Part shown: in pieces, positions 39,456 to 51,099 of the stretch | Numbering within the stretch: position 1 is the first letter of the stretch | Layout: each line of letters starts with the position of its first letter | Source of the DNA: Drosophila miranda | Lineage: Eukaryota > Arthropoda > Insecta > Diptera > Drosophilidae | Length of the DNA: 64,000 bases | Direction of reading: 5' to 3' | Assembly: GCF_003369915.1 (NCBI RefSeq) | Contig: NC_046675.1 | Coordinates: forward strand, 17,732,001 to 17,796,000 | Position numbers and translations under genes: made by a program | Notes under the pieces: model-generated | Told to the model about the DNA's origin: nothing | Seen by the model: only the letters and a program-made list of their open reading frames with translations | The model's database searches: none

Positions 39456-40110
39456 GCGGGGCAGGCGAAGAACGTTAACCTAGCTGCTAAGAGTAATGAA
39501 AGAATAACTTCGTTAACAAATTGTGAGCAACTTTTTGGTTTTGTTTTCCCGTTTTTTGTTGTCCTATATTCGCCAAGTATTTGTAGCTATAAAAGAAAGT
39601 AGGAACCGGATGGCGGACCAGGACCCCAGCAGCAGCAGAGACTTAAAGTCGTCTGAGACGAGCGGCGGTGGGGCAGTCGAGGTCGAGCTCGAGGTCGAGC
39701 GACACGAAAGTTATACATATATCCATGTGACAATACTGTGTATTATATGAATCAAATGAAAGAGTAAATTAGTTGTTACTATGATGTACTGAAGGTAGAA
39801 GGATGAAGGATTGTGCCCATCGATCATAAATACTTGGGGCACACATAAAAAACATCTGTTTTAATGAAATGAAAATCGTTGTTGGCTTCGTTATATTCAA
39901 TACTCAAAACAAAACAAAATTGGAGCATTTTCAGCCGCCGACAAATCAGTAACTGCTGGACAGTACATACTCGCAAGGCCCAAGCTGAGATTTTAATTTA
40001 CAAAAATCTATGAATGAAAGAAACAAACAAAAATAAAACCAACCCATTGAAGTTCAAACACAAATACAAACACTGCATTTAGTTCACACACCTCACACTC
40101 TTACATACTC
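39456..40110. other. Convergent lkb1/IntS5 3' region
   Basis: Contains the lkb1 3' UTR, with AATAAA at 40032-40037 only 74 bp before the IntS5 stop codon (opposite strand). No clear AATAAA for IntS5 lies close to its stop, so the two 3' UTRs probably overlap. No gene was recognised. Confidence 0.6.
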
Positions 40111-43100
40111 TTATTCTAGTTCGACGATCTGTAGCCTGGAGGCGGGCAGCATTGTGGCTGCTGCTGCAGTTGTCTCCGCCATTCCTGTTGGACCGGGTTT
40201 GCTGTCCATCAGCTCGGCCATGATGAACATCTGGTGATAGTGTGGACCCAACTTGGAGAGTTTCCTTTGCATTAGATGCCGCAGCGTGTCTACATACTGA
40301 GGAGGAACCTTGGCCAGACTGGTGTTGCGCCAATGTAGGCCATTGTTGTCTACATGGAACAGCGCTGGAGAGGGCACATGGTCCTTTAAGTAGTTCCAGA
40401 TGCATTCGCGCAGCAACAGGGCTATCTGCAAGATAAATGTGGCCATATAAGTGATGCTGCGAAACGTGCTAGAGCTGTTAACATTCCTCAGCCGACTCGA
40501 AGTGTTCAATGATTAGATGCAGATTGGTCAACGGGGGTGGTATTAGCTGACTCATGGCCAGCAGCTGCAGCAGCTTCTTCGTGCAGAGCATGAGCTCGTC
40601 ATTCGCCGCGGTCGCCTGAAATTTGCTTACTGAGAAGGGATTTCCCTTGGTTAATGGTCCCCCAAGTTACAGTCAAATCTTGCTCACCATTTTTGCCGCG
40701 CCAGTGATGCAAACACGTGGCGCATAGGGCCCGTAAAAGCACTGATGAGTAGCAGAGAGCGGGTCTGTGGCCCGCTATCAGACCCAAGACTGCCCACAGA
40801 ACCGGGGACGTTATGAAGGCGCGCCTAATCTGCATATCTCTTTCCATTGTGACTTTTGTGAACTCCTCGTCCGGGAAGGGCAGGCCATTGTACATGACAT
40901 CAGTGGAGACCAGCTCCACCAGCAGAAGCGAGACCAGCGAATAACCTTCTACATTGTTCGGCTTTTCCTATTAAGCAGGAGGGGAAAATACATACATACT
41001 TGTACTAAAGGAAAGGCAATAATTGCTTAAAATCGCTTACCAAGTCGGCGCAGCAGGCATTCAATGCCTTTAGATATAGAGCCTGCGTTTCCGCATCGCA
41101 CGTTCGGTCATTTGTGGGCAACACTGGCCGCAGGCCACGCCCAATGATTCCCGAGTGGAGCACCGAACGATTCGAGTTGGCCCCAGAGCTGGTGTGAAGG
41201 TTTTGCAGAATGAGCATCTCATGTTCGGGTATTTCCAGCTCGTCCAGCTTGTACTCCTCCAGTTGGCCCAAGAGATGGCCGTGATAGAACAGGGCACCCT
41301 CCACAAGTTCCCGCAGACAGACGGTTCTAGCAATCTTGCGGGCAGAGCATTGGCGCTGCAGCAGGGCATAAGACCGATGAGCGGCCGCGGCGCGACGAAT
41401 GACGGCTGAGGGTAGAGATTAGTAGATTAGTAGCTGGCTTAGTTATTTATTTGCGACCTTTTTTGCGCACTTACTTTTCTCGGTGAGACCCACAAAGAAA
41501 TACTTGACGCTTAGCACCGCTAGCTTAAGGACCACTGGAGTGCGCAGCACAGTATGGCAGGATCCTCCTTCAATATTGTTTAAGAGGTCCACAATGAGAT
41601 GGGCCAGGCGCATACGGCATGCATCCTCATCATCGACAGGGCTACTGGTCGTGCCATTCTCCCCTGGCTCCGTTTTGGGTCGTTTCCCATACTCATTACC
41701 ATTACAAATATCCGTCAGGCCCTCGCGCTTATTATTACTGGAATGTTGGGCCCTGAACTTTGCAGCACTGCTCTCGGCTGCATCTCTGTCCATTTTCAGG
41801 ACTAGTTTGTTAACGGTGCAGTCGAAGATTTGTACAATCTTGGGCAGACATTCGTTAAGAGCCTGGGTCAACTGCGTCGACCTGATGTTGGGAGCTACAT
41901 TCTTGCTCTTATGCATTCTGTTGAGGAAAATGAAGGTAGATTGAGTTGAAATTGGAAAACTAAAAATCACAGCTCTTCTGCATTCATTACTTTGCCAGCA
42001 TATTAAGGTTGGAGAATGTATTGTACGCTTCTGTAGGAGTTCCCGGAGGCACGGGCAAGCGGTTGTTGACTTGAACGTGCAGCGTTATGTCCTCCAAGAC
42101 CATTTCGAAACCCGGCGTAAAGCCGGGAAAGTTGACCACGCCACTTTGCCCGCCAAGCAGGCGGATGAGTGCACCTATCCCATTCGGGTTCTGGGCGTAG
42201 GACTTCTTCAGCAGCTGGGATATCGTCTGATAGTATATATGCGGGTGCTGGGAGGCTAAGAGCAGAGAAATTATCAACTATTGCCACCATTTCATGGGGA
42301 TGCAGATGTACTTACAGACAACGAGTAGCAAACGGACAGCCGTTTGCTGTTCGAGGAGATTCTTGCTGAGACAGCTCTTCCAGAGCATGTACTTCGTCTC
42401 CTCGTAGGCAAGATCTGCCAGAAGGGGGAAGTTGCGTTGTTTTAGCACCCACTGCTCCAGCTCCTGCATGGAGTTGTCCAGAAAGTCCTGACACCACACA
42501 AACTTCTCTGCCATTTTCGCCGCCGTGATCAGAAGCGTGGCTCCGTGCTCGTTCATCCGTAGCACTGCGTTATTAAGAGTCGGCTGCATGTCAGCAAACA
42601 TCTTGTTGCTTAGCCAAAGTGGGGACTTCTCTATAATCACTTCGCACATGTCTTCCGAGTCTGCAGAGAGAGGAAGCGATGTTAGAGACAGAATAAGAAT
42701 ATTTTTGCTCTTACTAACATATTTCGACAAGCACATTGACTAGGCTCTGAAGAATCGCATCCGAGTAGTTTGTGGTGATCAGTAGAAAAGGAACCACTGC
42801 GATATCGAGCGGTTTCATTGGAGCAAAGCCTGCCTTAAGCATCTCCCGAAATGCGGCACGCAACTGCTGCTCGTGACACGACGTCATGTAGTCCAAGATG
42901 CCAGCCTCAGAGTCCAGATGACAGCGATAGTCCTTAACAAAGCGCTTGATGCCACACTGAAGAATCTGCAAAATGATTTTGTATGGAAAACAACCGCCCA
43001 AACGTGCCACAATCCAATCAAAGGTCATGGGGAACCGGTGGAAGGCATTGAGCATTATTTTCACGCAGGTCTCTTCCTCGGCGCTGGTTAGCTTGCGAAA

Positions 43101-43671
43101 ACAACTGTTGATGAGGGTCATCAGTCCGTGCATGGCACTGCATTCCAACCAATAGTTGCAGGATGCTGTGATGGTCATGCGGCGCTGGGTATACTTGTCA
43201 GAGAGCTTCGCGACCAGCTCCAGGCTCCAGTTGGCAATAAACGTTGACCAGGCAGGCAGACCTTTCCACACCAAGTTCTGAAGGGCTGTCTTGACCATGT
43301 TGAAGCTCTCGTAATCCTGGGCACGCATCTGTTGCTTGCGGTTGCCTCCTTGCTTCACCTGCGACACCGGCATTCCCGTTTTCTGGTCTATCATTTCGGG
43401 CGACACATAGAGCTGCACGCTGATCTCGGCCAGGAGGGCGAAATATTTAAATACACAGTCCCGCGTCGCTGGCATGTCATCAAGGAAGCTCAAACTGTGG
43501 ATTACAGATTCGATAAAAATGTTGTTTACTTGTATGTGGGAACGGGTGGTATGGGGAATCTTACGCGAGCTTGATGAGCGTTGGATTTGTCAGCAATTGT
43601 GGATTGATGTGACCATCGGCGACCGTATCTACGAAGTATTTCAGTTGATCAAACTGAGCACACCCCGACAT
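40111..43671 (-). CDS. IntS5: Integrator complex subunit 5 (omd)
   Basis: Nine exons on the minus strand: 43671-43565, 43494-42719, 42660-42316, 42255-41991, 41917-41475, 41405-41041, 40967-40688, 40629-40483 and 40421-40111, giving 1012 aa, close to the fly IntS5 length. The protein is all-helical with no catalytic motif. Recognisable blocks include SFLDDMPATRDCVFKYFALL near the N-terminus, then SRKIARTVCLRELVEGALFYHGHL-like sequence in the middle (written here only in part: CLRELVEGALFYHG), and LLLRECIWNYLKDHVPSP near the C-terminus. IntS5 is a scaffold in the Integrator complex, which cleaves nascent snRNA and attenuated mRNA transcripts in the nucleus (known biology). Most junctions have strong GTAAGT or GTGAGC donors. 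Two are weak: GTTAGT (end of exon 2) and GTTAAC (end of exon 8). The exon 8/9 junction was chosen to keep the frame and is the least certain part. Confidence 0.9.
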
Positions 43672-44195
43672 TTTTGTTATTTCTAAATTTGTATTCATTT
43701 ATTGATGTAGAAGATCAGGTTACCACCGTGCGCTCGCTTTGCCACTTAAATAAACTTTGCGCTGAAATCCGTAGCGAACCAATGGAATTCCACAGTAACA
43801 GTACATAGAGCTGATCCGCGCACAACAATTGGTTACAGTTATAGTTATATAGTCCTGCTCAACTTTTAAAACAGCAATTGCGAATTAAATTGTAATCCTC
43901 AGTTGTGTGCCGATAGTCAGTCGTGAACGGAGCTGGGTGAATAATATGAACTGGTTCTTTGACCAGGTGACGGTGATGTGATGAACCATTCTATTTGTAT
44001 GTTTCGATACTTCGATCCTATATTCTAAAATTAAAAAATATCCAGGCACAATATGACAATCGTGAAATGTAAACCTTGCGCCGACTAGTTTCATTCCACT
44101 GTGGTTCAATGAACTTATTTCCATGAGCTGTTTACCGTCTTGCAGCCCTGGTGCCCAGCTGTTTACCATTTGTTTACCTTTAGTGCTTCTCTGCT
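43672..44195. other. IntS5 upstream region with an unassigned minus-strand ORF
   Basis: IntS5 promoter and leader sequence probably lie in the first 200 bp; no clear core motif is seen. A minus-strand ORF (44214-43885, 109 aa, with an inner start MEISSLNHSGMKL) has no recognised domain or intron signals. It could be a relic or chance. Confidence 0.4.
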
Positions 44196-44746
44196 TTTTA
44201 TACCCGATACTCAAAATGAGTACAGGGGTATATTAGATTTGTGGGGAAAGTGGATGTGTGTAACGTCCAGAAGGAAGCGTTTCCGACCCCATAAAGTAGA
44301 AATATTATTGATCAGCATCAATAGCCGAGTCCATTGAGGCATGTCTGTCTGTCCGTATCTATGAGCGCCTAGTGCTAGAGCAGCGACATTTTGTATCTAG
44401 ACTTCTGTGATATGTCACTGTTACAAGCGTATTTTAAAACTTCGCCCCGCCCCTCTCCGCCCCCACAAAGAACGAAAACCTGTGGCATCCACAACTTTGT
44501 AGACACGAGAAAATTAAAAACGCACAATAATAGAAAATAACCATATCTACCAGATTGCCTAACCTGGATCAGATCGGATCATTTTTATAGCCGAAAGGAG
44601 CAAATCAATTTGCAGTGGCTACGCGGCTCCCGACGACACGCCCGCACGCCCTCTTTGTCGCTCAATGTAGCCATACTGATTATGTATCGGGTATAAATGT
44701 ACAGTTGCGGTCGCAGCAGCAACTCATAACGTTCCCCCTCGTTTTA
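44196..44746 (+). repeat. Dispersed intergenic repeat, copy C
   Basis: Starts TATACCCGATACTCAAAATG and ends near TATCGGGTATAAATGTACAG and CAACTCATAACGTTCCCC. It contains blocks GATCAGCATCAATAGCCGAG, ATGAGCGCCTAGTGCTAGAG, CGCCCCCACAAAGAACGAAA and CAATTTGCAGTGGCTACGC, shared with copy D. It is one of the most complete copies in the window. Confidence 0.8.
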
Positions 44747-44873
44747 TGTTGAGAACATGGCTAACGAAATCCGATAATAATTCTAGTAGCCGAAATACAC
44801 AACGTCCGTCCGCATTATCACCCAGAGCCCGCAAGAGGCGCTATCGGCCAGCTATGTATGTATGTATCTCTTC

Positions 44874-45484
44874 CAGGCGCAGAATAAGTTCTCATCCTAC
44901 ATTACGGATAAAGATCTGATCGATCTGGCTGCTACCGGTGGTGGCCTCCTATGAGTAATGTACGGAAACGTACAATGGTCTGCTGTATATGCGCATCCCT
45001 CGAATGTTGCTTACATTTAAACAGTAGGTAGTCCTCGGGTCGATGTACGACTAAACGACTTAAGACGCGTTGCTCGTTGTATGGTTATGCCGCTGCTGCA
45101 AAAATGCGCAAGTTCGATAGAGCAGAGGCACGTTCCAAGTTCCCGTCAGAAAAGTTCATCTGGAAATGAAGATGCACATGAGCTGTGAATTTTATATGTA
45201 AGTTAACCGAACCTTTCCAAAGAAAATTTTTTTATAATCGAATCGATGTTGTTACACAGGATTTTACCCACGTGCGGGCCTCTGTGGCATATAGAAAACA
45301 TTTCGACCAGAAGGCCATCGGCGAGTATCACTTGAAGAATGCCATCGAGATTAAGGACCTCGAGTCGACACTGTCGGTGATTGGAAACGCCTACACCCAG
45401 GCTCGAGCTTTGTCAAGGCGCACTGTCGAGGATCACTTTCTGCAGCTAAAGCTGCAGAAGACGCTGAGCGAGGAAAGCGGCTGA
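44874..45484 (+). pseudogene. Decayed coding sequence of unknown family
   Basis: Two stretches with good Drosophila-type codon use lie between repeat copies C and D. The first (44874-44955) reads QNKFSSYITDKDLIDLAATG and then hits a stop. The second (about 45254-45484) reads DFTHVRASVAYRKHFDQKAI, then a helical, charged segment including LESTLSVIGNAYTQARALS, ending KTLSEESG with a proper stop. The sequence between them has stops in all likely frames. The second part alone forms a 99-aa frame from 45185, with a poor N-terminal part. I do not recognise the family. A spliced live gene is possible but unlikely. Confidence 0.45.
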
Positions 45485-45713
45485 ATGGAAATCTGTACGT
45501 CTTAGCAAAAAACTTAAAAGGTAATCATCTATGACTAGCCTCCTAATAGCCACTTTAATGGTATCTATCTCAACTCAAAATTAAGTGGGTCATCCGATTT
45601 GGATGCAAATTCAGCGCAAATTCACTGCGGGGGAACTGCTGTCAAAATTACGACCGTAGATGAATTCCAATGAAACTGTGCATCTTGTTAACATTGTCAA
45701 CAACTCCTGATCA

Positions 45714-46535
45714 AAATGATCAGCATCAATAGCCGAGTCGATTGAGCCCTGTCTGTCTGTCCGTCCCTATTAGCGCCTAGTGCTCAAAGACTATAAGAGC
45801 TAGAGCAACGACATTTTATATCACGACTTCTGTGATATGTCACTGTTACAAGTACATATATTTCAAAACTTTGCCCCCACAAAGGGCGAAAATCTGTGGC
45901 ATCCACAATTTCAAAGATACAAGAAAACTGAAAATGCAGAATCGTAGAGGATGATTATATGTTCTAGAGTGTAAAATCTGAACCAGATCGTATAATTATT
46001 ATAGCCAGAATCAAGAAAACAATTTCATTCTTTCTCGCTCTCGCTCTCGCACACAGGTTTCATTGTCGGTTTTGCCAATTGCAAAATATGAGTTCGAGGA
46101 TCTCAGAACCTATAAGAGCCAGAGCAACCAAATATGGTATCCACACTCTTGTGGTATCGGACCTTGACCGTTTAGTCTCAAAATTTCGCCATACCCACTT
46201 CCGCCCCCGCAAAGGACGAAAATCTGGGGCATCCACATGCAGATTCGAGCAAACTAACAACGCACAATCGTAGAGAATGACCATATCTATCCGGTTGCTG
46301 AATCTGGATCAGATCGGATCATTTTTATAGCCAAAGGAACAAATCAATTTGCAGTGGCTACGCAGCGCCCGACGTCACGCTCAGACTGATTTTCTGTCTC
46401 TCTCGCACGCACTCTTTGTCGTGTCGTTCAATATTAGCGGCGTCTGCCGGAGGAGAGCCGTACTGACTAAGTATCGGGTATAAATGTAGAGTTGCGGTGT
46501 CCGCAGCAACTCACAACGTTCCCCCCCGTTTCAAG
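45714..46535 (+). repeat. Dispersed intergenic repeat, copy D
   Basis: The longest copy. Blocks appear in the order GATCAGCATCAATAGCCGAG, CCTATTAGCGCCTAGTGCTC, CCACAAAGGGCGAAAATCTG, GAACCAGATCGTATAATTAT, CAATTTGCAGTGGCTACGCA, CGGCGTCTGCCGGAGGAGAG and TATCGGGTATAAATGTAGAG, closing near CAACTCACAACGTTCCCCCC. It includes an internally repeated AAGGACGAAAATCTGGGGCA-type module. It has no coding capacity. Confidence 0.8.
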
Positions 46536-48682
46536 TTAGAAACAGCTTTTTTCTGATAAAAAGTTTGCAGCACTGACTCCACTGTGTTTCATGAAAACGA
46601 CAAATGTTGTTGTGCCGGATTAGATTGGATCTTCGAGCCGATCTCCTATTTTGGTCCGAATCGATCTCGTTCTCCCTTCAATGAAAATTTCCACAATAAC
46701 TTTTGTACATGGTAGCTTCAAGGTAACAACAAATTTGCTACACAGCAACTACATAAAACTGTAATTATCAACAGATGACAAACAGCATGAAACGCATGTC
46801 AAATGGTTTCAGCTATTCATTTATTTATTGTTAAAATTATGCTTTCTAAGCTCGTTTAATAAATGTGTATCGATGCATCGATATTATCGGTATTTGTGTG
46901 CGATAAGCGGAGCAGTGCGCGCCATCAAAATCATTCAAATCTGTAATTTCCATTCATCGATCAACTTGCGCATTAATATTTCAAATTGGTAGTTTTCCAT
47001 TGGCTAAATGCATTTATGGGGCTTATTTAGCCACTTTGCATTTGAATGTACATTTGAGTGAAAGAAACGAAGTTTGCAATGAATTAATTTTAAATCAAGC
47101 GCGGCTTATCATGCAAATTTCAGGTGACGTTGCACTTGCTGCTGCGGTGCAGATTGCTCATTGTGTGAATGGGTTAATGAAATTGCTAGAGTTGGAACTA
47201 AAATATCCATCAATTAATATTATTTAGCTCAATCGATTGGTTTGTGTGTCAACTGGCTGACCTTGATATAATTTCACGATGGCCGGCCAATGTTCAAATG
47301 TCTTGCGCAATTTCTAATATCTCTCTGTTTTTATATGCGTACTAAACCCCCTCGAGCCCCTACTAGGCCCCGCTCACCATCATCGCCATCATCTTCATCT
47401 TCATCTTCGTCATCATCGCATCTTCTCGTTGCTTTATTCAGATTCACATTCAGATGTGTGTTGATCGATTTGCTTTGAACTTGTTTGGGCTATTGACAAA
47501 TGTCGTTAAAATGGACTCTCTGTCAGCTCCGTGCAGGTTGTTGTTGTATGGGAAGTCCAGTTACCGTGTTAATTCCATGTATTTTTATTTTCAATACGCT
47601 TCTACGTGTATATGTAATATATGTAGGAATATTTATCTGCACATGTTTTTGTGGGTAGCCGTTTATTGTTTTTGGCAAGCCTTAAACGGGTTTTTCTCTC
47701 GTACCTATGACTTGTGGTTTGTTTAGGCAGTCTGAGAGGCAGAGGGCTAAAAATTGACTCGTGTCTCTGTTTATTATTCTTGTCCGTCTTGGTATTTCAC
47801 ACTTTCAATTGCATTGCTTCAGCCAGACCAAAAATTCCACGCTAATGTGAATGCGAGAATGATTTGCAGAATCAGAAAATGCCGCTTGACTTAACCGTTA
47901 TTTAATAATCACAGTAACAGTGGCCAGTGGTTGCACAGCCACAACCTCAGCCAGAGTACAGTCGCGATATGCATCGCTGCGCCCGCCTTTGTGGATTGAT
48001 TGAAGGGCTATTGAGACTTTGGCAGCGCCAAATCATTGGATCAATCATAGAGATCATAGAGAGTTTCACAACAGCATGGTGTCGCACGAGGCCCCAAGGG
48101 GCATTGGACACAGCAACTGCAACTATACTAGCCACAGCTGAGGTCGCCGCTGCCTTAAAGGCTGATAGGATTCCGCCCGAGCTCTTCCCTTGGCTCGTGT
48201 TTTAAGCATTTGGTAATTTTACGCGAACGCTAACCTTGAACTCGGTCTTTTTAGTATCGTTTTTCTCGAATAAGGCCAATAGTACTAACGAGATTCCAAA
48301 GCAGCTATAAAAAGAGCTAGACAGCAACACAAAAACTCTTCAACTTGGCCCAATAAACAATGGCCGGCGAGCAACACCCACCAAACACTGGCCATACATG
48401 GAATCGGTCCATCTGTGTAGCATCATCAGCATTATGATCAGCACCTGCGCCAATGATTGAAATTAAAATTAAAGTCAATGTCTCTGGGCCGAAGGTTGCA
48501 CAATTAAGTACGGGTGTGTTGAAAAAGTCCAAAATTACACGGAGATGCGCACAAAAAGTCATTGTACCGCCAATAGAGCCGGGGGTGGCGACCGGAAGAG
48601 GCCGAAGCTGTTCATTTCGCTCTGACTGATGGACATCATAATGACATAAAGGATACCACAGTTCCTTCAATTTACATACAGA
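46536..48682. other. Intergenic, no gene seen
   Basis: AT-rich sequence with one TC/CAT-rich low-complexity stretch (about 47380-47430). A plus frame at 47000-47227 and a minus frame at 48317-48670 have no recognisable domain and no supporting splice or promoter signals. Confidence 0.5.
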
Positions 48683-48964
48683 ATGAACGATGAGAAGTCT
48701 TGGGAAAACCTACTAGATTACCGCATTCGGAAATATGCGGAAATTCCTGTTGCTTCACTCGGAAGTTGTAGCTTTAGTCATTCAGCCACTAGAGAAGCCC
48801 TTGAGAAGATTGTATTCAAATTTCCGCCTAATATGGGTGACGCGTGTATCGCATCTCTTCGATGGGATCACCAAAGGGCTACGTAAAACCTCATGAATAT
48901 TCAGCGGATCTCACGCTGATGTTTGCTCAGTTCGAACGTAATAAGATAGATGTACGAGTATAGG
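48683..48964 (+). pseudogene. Short decayed coding sequence
   Basis: A 67-aa frame starts MNDEKSWENLLDYRIRKYAE and includes EALEKIVFKFPPNMGDAC. After its stop, protein-like sequence continues in another frame (KPHEYSADLTLMFAQFERNK) up to 48964. One frameshift links them. The family is not recognised. Probably a relic. Confidence 0.35.
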
Positions 48965-50090
48965 GGTTTCGCCAGAACTTGTCGGAAAGAACTCTGTAAA
49001 GGCATTGTACCACGCAATGAACTTTGAGAGTACACATGCAGCTGTTTGTCTTGCTCAGATTCGAAAACTGCAAGCAATTGTTGGTAAATGGTGATATTTT
49101 TAGCAGGCAAATTCAAAATAAAGTAGTATAGGTTACTGTATACTGGCTACTGATCAGCCGATCACTCGGTCAAGCAGTGCAAGTCACGCCGTTGAGGGTA
49201 TCTAAATAATGGCCTCCTCTCTCCTTCGATCCTGCCATTCGAATTTCTCTACCCATGACACGATCGAGTATACGCTGGAGATCTATCCCCTGGGGAAGGC
49301 CGCCTCTTGGCAGCAGCATTGTTTGTTTCACAAGTTCACGGCGCGTTTTGGCCGTTTATTGATCAGGCAGATGCCACAAAGCAAACAGAGGAATCGGCGG
49401 CTAGTGACAGCAGTTGGACACGGGGCAGTCGCTCTTCATTATAAATATGTAAAAGCCAAAAAACAAACTGGTTTCATCGCAGGTTCGTCTTCTCTTTTCG
49501 AAATACATGCTCGTACATATTCAAACAAAAGCTGAGCATCGATGTCGCGTTTGATTTGTGTTTGTCGCTGACCCAGGGGCGTCCTACTTGTATTCTCTTT
49601 TCGTCTTGGTTTTCACATTTTTTGCACACTTTTCCGAACTGCGAACTGCATCTCAGTAATTATATGCACGGCAGGGCTGGTCAGGGGTTAATTAACGGCT
49701 TTTCAGGTGCTCTTTGAACGGTGCTATCACCATTACAACAGCAAAGAGCACAAGGCATGAAGTCAAATACAAGTAAAACCATTATAGTCGAAATTCCAGC
49801 TAACTGATAATCGATACTTCGGTTGATTAGTTGCTAATAGAAAATTATCCAACCTGAGATCAAAAGGACTAAAATTAAACGACAGCCAGAACCTTACAAT
49901 TGGAAAAATGATTTTTTCATTCTGGTTGAACATTTAATCGACTGCGAAAACCTTTGGTCGATCGGGGTCTAAAACAAAACTCGCTTAAACTTCAAAACTA
50001 AGTAAAGCAGAAAATATCCGAAGTTTGATCTGAACTATCGACAGATAATTGTGCACCATTAAAGATTACAAGATCTAATTAAAAATTAAA
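48965..50090. other. Intergenic, no gene seen
   Basis: AT-rich spacer. A plus frame at 49209-49535 (108 aa) lacks any recognisable domain and has no clear promoter or splice signals. Confidence 0.5.
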
Positions 50091-50094
50091 TATT

Positions 50095-50350
50095 ATTAGT
50101 GTGGTGGTGGATGTTCGACCCAGAAGAAAGCGCTTTGGACCCCATAAAATTCGATATAGCCATTTCTGCCTGTCCGTCCCGATTAACCCCTTGATCTAGA
50201 AGAGAGTGATAGAGCATTCAAATGTTGTATCCCAAATCCACTTCCCCTCCACCTTAAAGGACGAATATCTGTGGCATCCACAATTTTAAAGATACGAGAA
50301 AACGAGGGGGAACGATGTGAGTCGCTGCTACATTTACACCCGCACACATT
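50095..50350. repeat. Dispersed intergenic repeat, copy E (rearranged)
   Basis: Contains plus-strand blocks (CAGAAGAAAGCGCTTTGGAC, AAGGACGAATATCTGTGGCA) followed by an inverted end block (GTGAGTCGCTGCTACATTTA), so it is a composite of two fragments in opposite orientation. Confidence 0.6.
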
Positions 50351-50454
50351 GCACAATGAAGAGTGTGTGAGAAAGAGACAGACTTGTAGACTCTGAAATT
50401 TCATTTGCTCCGTCTGATTCGGATTCTGCAGTCTGACGGATATGGTAATTCTGT

Positions 50455-50690
50455 ACGATTCTTAATTTTTAGTTTTCTCGCTTCTTCAGAATTGTGAATG
50501 CCAGAGATTTTCATTCTTTGAGGGGGTGGAACAGGTCGTGGTAAAATTTTGGAAAAAACTTGTTCACAGAAGTCTGGATACGAAAATTCGTTGCTGTAGC
50601 TCCAATAGTTTCTGAGAACTAGGCGTCAAACAAGACGGACAGACATGGCTCTATTGACTCGGCTATTGATGCTGATGAAAAATATATATA
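50455..50690 (-). repeat. Dispersed intergenic repeat, copy F (inverted)
   Basis: On the minus strand reads CATCAGCATCAATAGCCGAG, AATAGAGCCATGTCTGTCC and GACGCCTAGTTCTCAGAAAC, then CCCTCAAAGAATGAAAATCT. These match the start half of copies C and D. Confidence 0.7.
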
Positions 50691-51099
50691 ATTTGAGGGC
50701 ATTCTGGCTTCGAGCGTAACCCGAGTTTGATTACCTATTGAATAAAAACAGACAGAAAAAAAGTTTAATAATAGTTTTGGAATATTTCGATAAAATTCGA
50801 TAAATATGCCTATCGATAAAAAATGAATATAAAAAAAAAATAGTTTAATGTCATTAGACGCTGTGTATAAATTCAAATAGTAATTCTAGATATTCATTAA
50901 AAAAACTGCATAGCCCTCCCAATCCGCGGAGCGCAAAATTATATTAGTAGAACAACCGGGTTGGCTGTGAATCATATCGGATCGGAAACGCTCATTACTC
51001 TCTGTTTCATACATCTTCACGAAAACAGCACGCTTGTGGGCTCCACGAGTAACGGGTAATACAGCAGAGAGCAAAAATCCCCGCAGAGGCTGTGGTATT

